Assembly (NCBI RefSeq): GCF_003255815.1
Contig: NC_037673.1
Coordinates: 159,693,745 to 159,757,744, forward strand
Direction: 5' to 3'
Origin: Theropithecus gelada
Taxonomy: Eukaryota; Chordata; Mammalia; Primates; Cercopithecidae
Length of the DNA: 64,000 bases
A program made the translations under genes and the position numbers. The notes below the pieces were generated by a model. It saw only the letters and a program-made list of their open reading frames with translations. It did not search any database and was not told where the DNA came from. Shown piece after piece: positions 23,536 to 35,289 of this stretch. Position 1 is the first letter of the stretch; each line of letters starts with the position of its first letter.

Positions 23536-24000
23536 TATATTCATTCATTCATTCATTTATTCAATAAATACCTACTAGATATCAGACACTATGAAATGCA
23601 CTGGGGAAAAAAACCTGTGAATAAAACAGAAACAGTCACTTTCTTCATGAAACTTCAGTCTAGTCAATGAGACAGGTAATTAAACAAGTTCATTAAAATC
23701 AATAATTATAAATTGTGAAAATGGTGAGAATAATACAATAGGGTGCTCTGATAGATAATGACAAGGAGGAACCAATTTTTGAAAGGGTGTTTTGGGAAAG
23801 CCTCCCCTGGGAAAGCCTCCCCAAGGAGATGACATCTCAGCTGAGACCTGACTGACCAGCAGGAACCAGCATATGAGAACTGAGACAGCACAGTCCAGCA
23901 AAGAAATAGCATATGTAAAGGTTCTGAGGCACGAATAAGCTTGGTGTTTCTGAAACCAAATGTAGGCTAGCGTATCTGGAGTTAAAGCCACAAAAGAAGA
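23536..24000 (-). repeat. L2 LINE 3' end, antisense
   Basis: ATTCATTCATTCATTTATTC, 'AATACCTACTAGATATCAG', 'GATGACATCTCAGCTGAGAC' and 'GTTCTGAGGCACGAATAAGC' follow the inverted L2 3' order over more than 400 bases. A 21-base-spaced repeat of GGGAAAGCCTCCCC occurs at about 23795-23822. Confidence 0.7.
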
Positions 24001-24284
24001 GGAGCTGAGAATGCGACCCTCTATAAAACCCTTCTGCCGCTGGAATCTGGGATGTTAGTGGTCTTCTGCATCTCTTTCCTCTTTTTCCACCGAATAATAC
24101 CCAATTTAAGGCAGAAACGATGTAATGTTCATTTTTAATTACCAACAGTGTCTATTATGATGCCTTGTGTAACACAGGTAGCCAAGAAATGGTGGTTAAA
24201 CTTGTATTGATTTAAATGTACTATGAATTTCAATTGTATCTGTAAAAAGAGAAAGCTGTTTAGTCTCTGAAAAACTTGCTAATG

Positions 24285-24500
24285 ATAATAGTTAATATTT
24301 ATTCAACCATTATTATTTACTGGGTGCTATTCTAAGCTATTTATACATGTTCATTTCCTTAACATGGGCAAAAACCCTATGAGAAGATACTATGTTTGCT
24401 TTCATTGCAAAGGTGAGAAACTCAGGAGCTGATAGGTCAATCAACTAAAAAAGTGAGAGTATAATTAGTGTCTGAGCCAGGATATGAATCCAGAGAGTTA
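24285..24500 (-). repeat. MIR SINE, antisense
   Basis: 'TTAATATTTATTCAACCATT', 'TACTGGGTGCTATTCTAAGC', 'AAAAACCCTATGAGAAGATA' and 'GTCTGAGCCAGGATATGAAT' give a clear inverted MIR order. Confidence 0.65.
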
Positions 24501-25310
24501 GTCTCCACAATACATGTCCCTAAACATGATGGTAATGCTCCTAGCAGTCTGAATACGAAAGCTAATTAAGCCATTGAGGTACATCAGTACTTAATGCTCT
24601 AGAATTTATGTCAGGTATATGACATGTCATGGAAGGAACATACTTCACCTGAATATATATCACTCAGGTTGTGTGAAATATACCTTTAATACATTTCCAT
24701 CCCTCTGTATTTTTGGTTATAAGAAAGGATTATCTATTCACACTTCAAAAGGTTTGAGTGTTGCTATAGAAACTGCTTTTCCTTAAATTTTCGAGATGGC
24801 TCTCAGTTCATAAGATACTCAGCTGTAGAAACAGTAGAACATTTCTCAGTCCTACCAACCATACCAGCCCCAAGGGGTAGCTCAAGGAAATTGTCGATTT
24901 TTATCGATATTCTCCACCTTCCTTTTTCCCTCTTTCCCCAAACTAACTCAAATACAGAATCTAAATAAAATTAGCGTGTCTGCTGTGCCATATAGTTTTA
25001 GGACAAATTTTCTAGTCTCCTCCCCAGCTACCAGCTTGCTTCCCCTGAAATGCTTTTAAATGAAGCTCTGGTGCTTCCCCTGCCCACCAATGATGTGGAA
25101 GAGACCCATTGCTTAAAAGACTCCTGTTCTTTGATTATTACCTTCTTTGGGGACTTTGGCCTAGGATATAAAGTGAGGGCAAAAGGAAAACATATGAATG
25201 GTATTTAGAAAAGTAAGAATGTCAAGTTTTCTGGAAAGGAATGAGAAGAATGTACCGATGTTTTGATAAAGCAATTCATCTGTCCTAGAAACTCAAGCCT
25301 CCATCATCCC
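24501..25310. other. Single-copy sequence, no gene seen
   Basis: No repeat recognised apart from possible short MIR scraps. No frame over 70 codons. Confidence 0.4.
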
Positions 25311-25385
25311 TTTATTCCTAGCACTTAGCACAGCTCCTGGCACCCACTAAGTGCTCAGTAAATGCTGGATAAATGTGTGACATCT
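25311..25385 (+). repeat. MIR/L2 3' end fragment
   Basis: 'CCTAGCACTTAGCACAGCTC', 'CACTAAGTGCTCAGTAAATG' is the typical sense end. Confidence 0.5.
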
Positions 25386-25875
25386 CTGGTCCTTTGAGAG
25401 GTAAATGCACGGGAGTAAGATGGTAGGAAAGGTATAGAAATGTCATAAGACTATTTCCCCAATGACTCCCAAACACAGCAAACTCTAACTCCTTTTGTAC
25501 ATATTACTAGATCAACCCAATCAGCACACAAGATTATCTTTGCAGTTGTTTTGAAATTGCCTAACTTTGCGATCAAGCCTGTTAACCATGCACTGATATA
25601 TATGTGTGTGTATGTGTGTATACATATATATAATTTAGGTTTATGTACCATCTTCCCAAGTAGATTGTAAATCATTGTGGTATTATTTCTCTTTTCATTG
25701 CCTGTTACATATCTTTTTACGAATACGGTGCTGTGCAGAGTGAAGAGGCTCAATAATACTCATGTGTTAGCTAAAGAATCTGAAATGGTGAAGGGTTTCC
25801 TGAGCAGTCTTGTTCTTGGAGTGTATACCATTTTGTCACTCAAATTAGGAGAGTTCCACAGAAATCTTCCATTTA
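25386..25875. other. Single-copy DNA with TG/TA microsatellite
   Basis: A TATATATGTGTGTGTATGTG run at about 25597-25632. Nothing else recognised. Confidence 0.5.
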
Positions 25876-26184
25876 GGCCAGGCATGGTAGCTCATGCCTT
25901 TAATCCCAGCACTGTGGGAGGCTGAGGCAGGTGGATCACATGAAGTCAGGAGTTCGAGACCAGCCTGGCCAACATGTTGAAACCCCGTCTCTACTGAAAA
26001 TACAAAAATTAACTGGGCGTGGTGGCGAATGCCTGTAGTCCCAGCTACTCAGGAGGCTGAGGCAGGAGAATTGCTTGAACCTGGGAGGCAGAGGTTGTAA
26101 TGAGCCAAGATCACACCACTGCACTCCTGCCTGGGTGACACAGCGAGGCTCCGTCTCACAAAAAAAAAAAAAAAAAAAAAAAAA
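25876..26184 (+). mobile_element. AluS-like, full length, perfect target duplication
   Basis: GGCCAGGCATGGTAGCTCATG start and an A-tail of about 26. Flanked by a perfect 16-bp duplication AGAAATCTTCCATTTA at 25860-25875 and 26185-26200. Confidence 0.97.
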
Positions 26185-26329
26185 AGAAATCTTCCATTTA
26201 ATCTCACTCAATAAATATTTAAAAGAAAGGAAGAAAAAAGAGAAGGGAGGGAGGGATGAAGGGAGGTGGGAAGTGGAGAAAGAATTTGGAAGGAGCTTTT
26301 AGTTTGAGAGAAATAATTTAGAAAGAGCT

Positions 26330-26480
26330 TTCAGTTCAGTGGGACTGAAAGAATATGGGTTTTGGAGTAGATCTTCCAAGATCTAATAATGTGAGAACTT
26401 TGGCAAATAATTGAGCTGTGTCTCTTTCCCTAAATTATGAACATTAATACCTTTCTTAGAAAATGTATATAATGCTATGA
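26330..26480 (+). repeat. MIR-type SINE
   Basis: 'GAATATGGGTTTTGGAGTAG', 'CTTTGGCAAATAATTGAGC' and 'TTATGAACATTAATACC' follow degraded sense MIR order. A purine-rich GGAAG tract (26225-26300) precedes it. Confidence 0.4.
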
Positions 26481-27439
26481 ATTTTAAAGAAATAGAACTC
26501 TTTTACTTTCAAGTGGGAGGAATATATCCAGAACTAGCTGAAGCTTAAAGAGGAATACCGGGGTGCTCACAGAATCCAAGGGGCTGGCTGAAGGGTCAGG
26601 GATGGTACAGAGACCTCAGAGTCTTCTAAAACTTGAGAATGGTGTAGATAGAAAAACCACAGACTCAACATTTTAAAACAATGATTAATATTATCCATGC
26701 AGAGATAAAAGGAAAGAGGGACACAAAGACCACAGGTGGACAGTTTCATTGTAATTTGAAGTAGAACTAGGCTAATTACCTAAAGAGATCATTATGTGTG
26801 TTTTTCCAAGAGCCACCTTTTTCTATAGTTAGAATTTTCTTATAAAACAGGGAAAACTGCATGGGTCCAAGTGAATCTTCTCTGATGTCTTGCTAACCCT
26901 TGGCCAACCACCACCCTAGGGCCACCCAGATGGCATCCTTGGATCCCTGCTGTGTGGGCCTCTCTGCAACATGGCAGTTGGCTTCTTCAAAGAAAGCAGA
27001 AGAATTTCTTTCATTCTTCAAATCTCTCCTTTTAGAAAAATCATGCTTATTTCTCCATCTATCTTTTGGCCTCTGCTCCCACAGTTACCTGAATATTCAC
27101 ATAAGGCTTGAATCTAAACTCTAGAAGAAAAGATCTGATTGGTCTCATGATTTGTCAGTGGTCAAGACTTCTCCATTAGGATACTATTACTTGGTCTATA
27201 GTTCCCTTGGAACTACCACATAGAAAACAGGTTGCCTCGTGAATTGCTGACTAAGAATCAGACGTTCATTTCAAATCCAATTTATTATGGTCGGGGTGGT
27301 TGGGTGATAGAGATTTGTGTAAAAGAAACCACTTTGGAAATGGAATGTAACAAGCTTGGATTAATAAGTACACTGCTCTAACCAAAGGATAATTTCATAA
27401 CGTGGCACTTAGTGTTTTTTTTATACAAGAGGTTTTGCA
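26481..27439. other. Single-copy sequence, no gene seen
   Basis: No gene. 26940-27100 has the flavour of an old transposon ('GCAACATGGCAGTTGGCTTC') but I cannot assign it. A 74-codon frame at 26900-27124 has no recognisable domain. Confidence 0.35.
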
Positions 27440-27610
27440 TTTATTGTTTCATTTTATTTTAATATTTACAAAATTCTCATATTTGTATAAAGAAGGTATT
27501 CTAATCTTCATGTTTAAGTAGGGAAACTGAAGTCCCGCAAAACTAAGTCATTAACCCAAAGTATAGTTAGAAAGCCTAGTCCACATTCTGTGACTCAGAA
27601 TTATTAGATT
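27440..27610 (-). repeat. MIR SINE, antisense
   Basis: 'GGTATTCTAATCTTCATG', 'GTAGGGAAACTGAAGTCCCG', 'CCAAAGTATAGTTAGAAAGC' match an inverted MIR core and flank. Confidence 0.5.
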
Positions 27611-27883
27611 TTTGCTTTTTTTTTACTACATTGGGTGGTTATCATTGTCCTCCATTGCCTTCTTTTTGTGTTGTGGTTGAAAAACAAATCTCTTTTGCTT
27701 TTATCATCTCAAAGAGAACAATGGCCGGAGAAGATAAAGATAGCAAAAGAGGAAGAAAGAATGCTGCTGCTGTCTCAAGGCCTGTGGAAGGAAGGAGAAT
27801 CTCATAATCACGTCGTATGCCAACTGGGATGAATTGGTAGGGGATCCTGAAGCTCCATGTTGAGAATTTCAAAAGCATATCTG

Positions 27884-28186
27884 GGCTGGGCATGGTGGCT
27901 CACACCTGTAATCCTAGCACTTTGGGAGGCCGAGGCGGGCAGATCACAAGGTTAGGAGTTCGAGACCAGCCTGACCAACATGGTGAAACCCCATCTCTAC
28001 TAAAAATACAAAAATTAGCCAGGTGTGGTGGCATGTGCCTGTAGTCCCAGCTACTCAGGAGGCTGAGGCAGGAGAATTGTTTTAACCTGGGAGAAGGAGG
28101 TTGCAGTGAGCCAAGATCAGGCCACTGCTACTGCACTCCAGCCTGGGCAACAGAGCAAGACTCCATCTCAAAAGAAAAGAAAAAAA
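27884..28186 (+). mobile_element. Alu with target duplication
   Basis: GGCTGGGCATGGTGGCTCAC start, tail AAAAGAAAAGAAAAAAAAA. AAAAGCATATCTGG flanks it at 27871-27884 and 28187-28200. A small CTACTG duplication is seen in the right arm near 28127. Confidence 0.95.
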
Positions 28187-28480
28187 AAAAGCATATCTGG
28201 GTTCTCCTGGGTAGAAGGAAAGCTTCTGGTTAGATTAACAATATCTAGGGTAGAGGAGATGTTTTCTGACTGCTTGGTGATGTCTACTATGGCCTCTAGA
28301 AATATCAGCGGAAGAGAAAGAAAGATTATTTAGCATGCCAGGCCTGAGCTTTATTATGTCAACATTGCCCACCTGAAATTATGGCATCAAATATATTATT
28401 CTGCTGCTTCTAGTAAAATGAGGGGAAACAACTGTTGAGAATGGATCTGTTTGGGAGCTAAATGTATTTAGGGAGCTTTC

Positions 28481-28985
28481 TTTTTTTGTTTTTTGTTTTT
28501 AATTCTTATTTTAAGTTCAGGGGTACATGTGCAGGTTTGTTATACAGGTAAACTCATGTCATGGGAGACTGGTGTACAGATTATTTTGTCACTCAGGTAC
28601 TAAGCCTAATACCCAATAGTTTTCATCATTTAGCTCCCACTTATACATGAGAACATGAGGTTTTCTATTCCTGTGTTAGTTCACTCAGGATAATGGTCTT
28701 CGGCTCCATTCATATTCCCACAAAAGACATGATATCATTCTTGTTTGTGGCTGCATAGTATTCCATGGTGTATATGTACCACATTTTCTTTATGTAATCT
28801 GTCATTGATGGGCATTTAGATTGATTCCATGTCTTTGCTATTGTGAATAGCACTGCAATGAAAATTCGCATGCATGTGTCTCCATGGTAGGATGATTTAT
28901 ATTCCTTTGGGTATATATCCATAAATGGGATTGCTGGATCCATTGGTAACTCTGTTTTTAACTCTTTCTGTATGTTCAAATTAAG
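28481..28985 (-). mobile_element. L1 3' end (L1PA/PB type), antisense
   Basis: 'AGTTCAGGGGTACATGTGCA', 'GGTTTGTTATACAGGTAAAC', 'GCATAGTATTCCATGGTGTA', 'TATATCCATAAATGGGATTG' are hallmarks of an inverted primate L1 3' UTR and ORF2 end. About 500 bases, 5' truncated. The minus-strand frame of 89 codons within it is the ORF2 C-terminal part. Confidence 0.85.
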
Positions 28986-29940
28986 TTAAAGAAAGGAAAT
29001 TTTCTTGTAAAGAGAAATTATGTATTTAGAATTTAGGGATGATAATCCTTGACAATGGCTGGCTTTGGTTAAAAGTATAAGACTGATGGCAATGATGATG
29101 GTGGTGATAAAGACAGCAACAATATTAACATCATAACACCTAAATATAAACTCTCTACAGAGAAGAAAGTGGATGAGGGAGAACTGCCCTGAAAGATTCG
29201 CACACAGGCTGTCCAATATAGAAAATATTTTCAAACTTATGAAAAAATAATACTTTGCAAGTTGTTTTTACCTCTACAGAATGTGTTGAAGGGCCATAGG
29301 GAAATAAAACATCATCCAATTTTCTTTAATTGAAAAATCCTTAACCAAGAGAAATAACTGTCCTTGCACGGAAAGTGAACTGCAGATGCAAACATTTTTT
29401 CATTGTTTTATATTATGATTTCTAATTTGGGATGGTTTTGCTATTTTTGTCTTATTTTGTGGCTGTTTATTATTATTATGATTATTATGATTATTATTAT
29501 GATTATTATTATCCAGCATCATCTCAGAATGTTTCAGCTTTGGGAAACAAATTGAAATAAAACCTCATTTCAAATTATCAGTTTGAAAGTCATAGAAAAA
29601 ACAAGGAAGTGTAACCAGTGATTTAGAAAGTCTTTCCTGCACCCAGATCACCATAAGCCTAGGCATAAGACAGGGTTAAGAAAGTCTGGAAAAGCAGGCA
29701 GCAATGTTCTCAACACTCCACGGCAGAAAACGAACCCGAAGACCACACACCAAAGACACCTATTTTGCCTATGAAAGGAAAAAAAAATAGGGTACACTTA
29801 TTTTTAACTTCAGATAAGCTGGAAAACTATTTCAAAAAAACATTAAAATGTAGAAAAATAAACTGACGGTCAATCAAATTTGTACATCATGGAAGAATTC
29901 CACGGGGATCAATTCAAGACACTTAACATCTCATATTAAA
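28986..29940. other. Single-copy DNA with ATT microsatellite
   Basis: An imperfect (ATT)n with regular G interruptions (TTATTATGATTATTATGA) lies at 29467-29512. No gene or other repeat recognised. Confidence 0.45.
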
Positions 29941-29944
29941 AAAC

Positions 29945-30100
29945 TTTATACACATACACACACAGACACACACACACATACATAGTCACCTTAAGAATAC
30001 ATATATTCTGGGATATATATAGATACATTCTAGGATATATATATATATTCCAGGATCTATATATATAAATTCATATATATGTAAATATATACATATATGT
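29945..30100. repeat. CA tract plus AT-rich degenerate minisatellite
   Basis: A CACACA run at 29951-29980 is followed by three or four copies of an about 20-24 bp unit of the form ATTC(T/C)(G/A)GGAT(A/C)TATATATA at about 30004-30075. Confidence 0.8.
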
Positions 30101-30864
30101 ATTTTAAGAAGACCCTCTGTAAAACGAAGCACGAGCAGGAACAGTATACTCATATGTCTTATTAAAACAACATGGGACATTTAAATTTGGGCTTGCCATT
30201 TTTCTGGCAGGAAAAGAAATTCAGCCAATTTAAGACTGAAAATTAAATGGCACTACACATATATATCAAGCAGAAAGTAAAAGAGAAATGAAGTAACTGA
30301 GTCCAGGAATTTCAAATGGAGCTCACTAAAAAAAGAAAGGGAGAAAAGAGAGGCCAGAAGCAAAGAGTCTAAGCATATGAGTGGTAACAAATGTGTAATC
30401 AGTGTAGAATGATAGCCTCTGTCCTGAGGTTAGGTCTGACTCTGGGTTGGAGGCAGAGTTGGTGAGGGTGGTCTACAAGGCACAATACGTGTCAGACAGA
30501 CCAGAAGCACACATTCCTGTCAATGCCCATGCTTCAGGCCTCTTTTCTAGATCACAACCCTGAGATTGTAACAACCTCTGGATCTCTCTGAACAGAACCT
30601 CTAATAGATCCCTGTTCCGCTGAATCCTGGTATCCTGGCCTAGGCTTTGTGTCTCATTCACCCAATGCACTAGACCCTGTATTTCATCTCTGTAGATTCA
30701 GGGCAAAGTGTGTTTCTCCTTGTCTTAGCAGGCTTTTCTAGTCTCAACATTCTTCTTACTCATTCAGGGTTATTATGCCTGCTTGATCCCCCCCAGCCAT
30801 TGGTAACTGCTCTATAACTCACTTCCTGTCTGCTGAGGCCACAATAACTATCAATGAAATGTTA
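30101..30864. other. Single-copy sequence, no gene seen
   Basis: Moderate GC from 30420. A C7 run at 30788-30794. No recognisable repeat or gene. Confidence 0.4.
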
Positions 30865-31050
30865 TGAAATGTGTGACAAGGTGGAAGGAAGTTTTAGAGT
30901 CACATAGATCTGGGTCCGTGCTTGCTTCTCCACAGACTGTAGTGTGAGCCTTAGCAAGGTCCTTTGCCTCTGTGAGTTTCAAGTTTATCCTTGCAGAGTT
31001 ATTGTCTGGATTTACAATAATTTTTAAAACCTGACTCACTGATACATCAC
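30865..31050 (+). repeat. MIR SINE
   Basis: 'AGAGTCACATAGATCTGGGT', 'GAGCCTTAGCAAGGTCC', 'TTTGCCTCTGTGAGTTTC', 'GCAGAGTTATTGTCTGG' follow sense MIR order. Confidence 0.6.
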
Positions 31051-31184
31051 GTATGTTCCAAATTGTAGTTACTATTATCTGAATTACTAGTTCGACATTT
31101 CATTCCATCCTATTATTTTCTACTTTCTGATCCTCTGCAAAACTAAACTAAAACATCTGTCTTACTCTTCATTGATTCACTCAT

Positions 31185-31610
31185 TCCAACATTATTTTGC
31201 TGGATGCCTACTAGAATAATGAGGCTCTGTAGTAGGCACTGGAGATTCAGCAAGGAGCAACAGACAGATGCACAGTGTCTACCCTCATCAATCTTTTAGT
31301 CAAGTCAACAAGAAAAACAACAAAAGCAGAATTATATGTGTTGCTAATTGCTATGGTAATAAGTGCATGAAAAAAACCTACAGAGGATCCTAACCTACTC
31401 TAGGAAACGGGTGGTCTGAGACAATCCTAAGAAACACTCCTCTTCTTAGGACCTAAACTATGAGTAAACTGAGTTATTCAAAACAAAGAGAGAAGGAAGC
31501 ATCCTCAGGTGTAGAGGACAATGTGTGTGAAGCCCAGCAGTGGCAGGGATTTGGCACATTCAAAGAACAGGAAGCAGTGTGGCCAAAGTACAGTGTTCGG
31601 GTGACAAAGA
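31185..31610 (-). repeat. L2 LINE 3' end, antisense
   Basis: 'GCTGGATGCCTACTAGAATA', 'GTAGGCACTGGAGATTCAGC' and, further on, 'GGCACATTCAAAGAACAGGA' and 'AGTGTGGCCAAAGTACAGTG' follow the inverted L2 end. Confidence 0.6.
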
Positions 31611-31985
31611 CGGTCACTATTAAATATATAAATAGCAAATGGGTCAAATCTGAGCCATAGAAGGAGTATAAAAAGAAATGATTCTCAAGCCTTTGAATTA
31701 CCCAATGAGCCAACGAACAAAAGAAGCACAGAATCTCTGAGATACCTCAGTAGTAACAGGTTCCTTGCACAGAATTGAGCTGTAGGTGGTAAATGTCACA
31801 GCAACACTGGGAAAACAATTGTGTCCCACAGAGTCCCTGCCTTGTAAATATATCTCAACCTATTTTAGGGATGTTTTAAGGTAGCACTTGCCAACTAAAT
31901 AACTCTTAGCTACCGTGTATCAGGCAATATCATAATGTTCTAGCTACAAATCCTTCCCACTGCGTGCCCCCATAGAAACCTCTTT
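31611..31985. other. No recognisable feature
   Basis: No gene and no repeat identified. Confidence 0.4.
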
Positions 31986-31989
31986 CTAA

Positions 31990-32395
31990 CATTTCACAAA
32001 CTTGACTGTAAATAACCATTTATTTATGTGTGTTCTCATATAAACAGAAACTGTGTTATCTCCAGTGCCTAGAATACAGGGACACAAATTATATGATCGA
32101 TAAAAAATATATTCATATGTTTTCTTCCATGCTTGGAATATCCTTTCCCTCTCACTTCCTTTTATGATGAATAACTTATCTTTTGCATATACAGATGGCC
32201 TTTCTGTATTTTCATAAAACTTCACTCATCACTGCACCTACCCACCTGTACTGTCATTCTCTCTTTTTTTTCTCTCTACCCTACCAGATAGAAACCTTCA
32301 TAAAAGCTCACATCTATTCTGTTGTAGTCACTATGGCCCTAGGACCAGTATAAGATGCTTAGTAAATACGGGTTGAATTAATGAGTAGAATTCAT
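31990..32395 (+). repeat. L2 LINE fragments
   Basis: 'GAAACTGTGTTATCTCCAGT' at 32049 and 'GGAATATCCTTTCCCTCTCA' to 'GTAAATACGGGTTGAATTAA' at 32136-32380 match two overlapping parts of the L2 3' end in sense. Confidence 0.5.
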
Positions 32396-33702
32396 GAAAA
32401 ATGAACTTGCTCACAAGGCTTATTAGTATAATGTGTTCATTACATAGACAACAAGATCTGCCCAGCCAGCAAATTCAGGACAGCACTAGATTCAGAACCC
32501 ACCAAACCTGAGTTATTACTATGGAACTCATCCTGTTGAATTTGGCTAACTTCTTATGACAGACATTAAGGATTGGTATTTAGATTTTGTTTGTTTGTTT
32601 TGTGTTGTGTTATTTTGTTCTGTGGAAGGAAATGTTTTGGTATTAGTATCGGCTATTTAAAAAAAAAAAAAAGGAAAGGATAAACATAAAGGCATAGTAT
32701 CCTAAGCACTTAGAAAAAGGTCTTCAAGCAAGAGACTGAGCAAGACCTACTCACGGAGAACAGAAAACAGCAAATGGATTCTAAGGCTCTCTGGAGGCTG
32801 AACGCAAGTGAATGAAGGTTAGCAATGCTACGACATATTCAATAGCCATCAGTGTGAATTTGTTCTTTTAACAGAAAGGTTCATATGATACTATCTGAGC
32901 AGCATTTCCTAAGTGCCCTCCATGGAACATTATCTGTGACAGTGCTATGCTCAAGTAGGTTTAGGCTTCATCTGCAATTAACACATGTAATGGTGAAAAA
33001 CTGGTTACACATTGTTTAATCTCACGCTTTCCAAATGAAATTTAACTTGAAAAAGCTTTTTTCTCCACACTTCAACACTAATTAATACTTAGAGAAAGCA
33101 ATATTTCCTAAAACACCCTTTGGAAAACACTTGCATATGTAGTAGAAGACCGGAAATGGACAGAAGGGAAAATCTCTCCCAAGAGTATATACATACCAGT
33201 AGGTATCTAACTGCATGTAAATACAACAACTTTTGTGATGGAGTATTCTCTCATTACTATCTTCAGTTCTTCTACTTGAGATACTTCTGTGCCTCCTAAA
33301 ATCAAGACAAATTCAACCAAAAGGAGGACTTTAGGAGATGATAGTCCCCCAAAACTGAAATAAAGCTAGTTTGATTGAAAAAAAAAAAAAAGTAGAAGTT
33401 CCAATAACTTTAAAATATGTTTCCATTGTTAATCACAACTTTTAATAGATGCATAGCCTTCAGCAACCTCATAGTCTGTTTTCTGAATGCTTTGTACAAA
33501 ATGTGCTGAGAATTTATTTTTCTCCCTCACTGCTCTAACTTGCTGTGGCATTGCCTTGTCAAACACACAGCTAATGACATTTCTGGGGATTCAGAGGTAG
33601 GAGATACAGAAAGGTCTGCAGGAAAAATGATAGTCATCAAGTCCGGAGGACATGAACTGTATAGGTAACAGACATGGTTTCCCATGATTGCACTGCAACT
33701 TT
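32396..33702. other. Single-copy sequence, no gene seen
   Basis: A GTTT/GTGTT-rich tract at 32588-32620 and A-runs at 32660-32672 and 33379-33392 are the only structure seen. No open frame of note. Confidence 0.45.
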
Positions 33703-33718
33703 AAAAACTTAGTAACGA

Positions 33719-33999
33719 GGCCGGGCGCGGTGGCTCAAGCCTGTAATCCCAGCACTTTGGGAGGCCGAGACGGGCGGATCACGAGGTCAGGAGATCGAGA
33801 CCATCCTGGCTAACACGGTGAAACCCCGTCTCTACTAAAAATACAAAAAACTAGCCGGGCGAGGTGGCGGGCGTCTGTAGTCCCAGCTACTCAGGAGGCT
33901 GAGGCAGGAGAATGGTGTGAACCCGGGAGGTGGAGCTTGCAGTGAGCTGAGATCTGGCCACTGCACTCCAGCCTGGGCGACAGAGTGAGACTCCGTCTC

Positions 34000-34023
<24 letters not shown>
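33719..34023 (+). mobile_element. Young AluY of Old World monkey type
   Basis: Nearly intact AluY with GGCTCAAGCC instead of GGCTCACGCC, GGCGAGGTGGCGGG and GAGATCTGGCCACTGC, variants I associate with cercopithecid AluYR lineages. A-tail about 28. Perfect target duplication AAAAACTTAGTAAC at 33703-33716 and 34024-34037. Confidence 0.95.
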
Positions 34024-34030
<7 letters not shown>

Positions 34031-34199
34031 TAGTAACATAATCCAAAAATGTATGAACAGGGAAGAAAAAAGAAGTTGTAAAACATCATTTTTGAGATGA
34101 CTTTTAGCATTTTCAAAAAAGTTTTGAATTTATAGTGCGCATCAGTAATAGAGTTCTTTTAATGGCAAGTTTCAGGAATTTTTTCAAGGTGTACTGAAT

Positions 34200-34870
34200 A
34201 TTTGCCAAGTCTTTTTGATGTCAAAATATGCTACAGACGCAAAAATGCAAGGAACTGTTCTATGGAAGTTCACAGTCAAACGGTGGAAATAAACTTAGAG
34301 TTAAATAACTGAGATACCATGTAATTCATATCCTAGTAAGATAAGCTCACAAAGATTAGCATATGGGGACAAAGCGATTTACAAAGCTTGGCAGAATAGG
34401 GTAAGGCTGTGGTCACAGAGAAGATGCTGGAGTTAGGTTTTTGAAGGCTTAACAGGAGTTTGTTGGGTGCACATATTGGAGGACTTTTTTTTTTTTTTTT
34501 TTTGGAGTCGGAGTCTCACTCTGTCGCCCGGGCTGGATGGAGTTCAGGGGCGCGATCTCGGCTCACTGCAAGCTCCACCTCCCAAGTTCACGCCATTCTC
34601 CTGCCTCAGCCTCCTGAGTAGCTGGGACTACAGGCGCCCACCACCACGCCCGGCTAATTGTTTGTATTTTTAGTAGAAATGGGGTTTCACCGTGTTGACC
34701 AGGATGGTCTCGATCTCCTGACCTTGTGATCCGCCTGCCTCGGCCTCCCAAAAGTGCTGGGATTACAGGCGTGTGCCACCACGCCCGGCCGGAGAAGGGC
34801 ATTTTAAGCAAGGGAAATCACATGAGATACATGAAAAAAACCAGCCAATTCAATAAACACAGGCAGTGAA
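34200..34870 (-). repeat. L2-type LINE, antisense, split by an Alu
   Basis: 34230-34484 and 34791-34870 keep L2-like order ('GGAACTGTTCTATGGAAG', then after the Alu 'GGAGAAGGGCATTTTAAGC'). Confidence 0.45.
34485..34790 (-). mobile_element. AluY-like, antisense
   Basis: T-tail of about 19, then inverted AluY ending ACCACGCCCGGCC. Carries CACTGCAAGCTCCACCTCCC and GATCTCCTGACCTTGTGATC, the AluY arrangement. Confidence 0.95.
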
Positions 34871-34885
34871 TGTTGCTTATTATTT

Positions 34886-35187
34886 TATTTTTTTTTTCTT
34901 TTTTCGAGTCAGGGTATTGTTCTATCGCTCAGGCTGGAGTGCAGTGGCACGATCTCAGCTCACTGCAACCTCCACCTCCCGGGCTCAGGTGATCCTCCTG
35001 CCTCAGCCTCCGGAGTAGCTGGGACTACAGGCCCCGGTCACCAGGTCAGGCTAATTTTTGTATTTTTAGTAGAGAAAGGGTTTCAACGTGTTGGCGAGGC
35101 TGGTCTCAAACTCCTGATTTTAAGTGATCTCCCCACCTGGGCCTCCCAAAGTGCTGGGATTACAAGCATAAGGCACCACTCCTGGCC
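34886..35187 (-). mobile_element. Alu (S/J), antisense, with target duplication
   Basis: Inverted Alu from a mixed T-tail to CACTCCTGGCC. Flanked by AATGTTGCTTATTATT at 34869-34884 and 35189-35204. Confidence 0.95.
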
Positions 35188-35289
35188 AAATGTTGCTTAT
35201 TATTAACAGGCAAGTATGGAGAAAGAAGGAAGCAGGGGATGATATAGGTCTGCTTACGCTCTCCAAAGATGTAATAATAGTTTTAACCA

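Noticed and set aside
29207..29226. Second copy of the CTGTCCAATA transposon
   Set aside because: Only about 12 bases match, with no inverted partner nearby.
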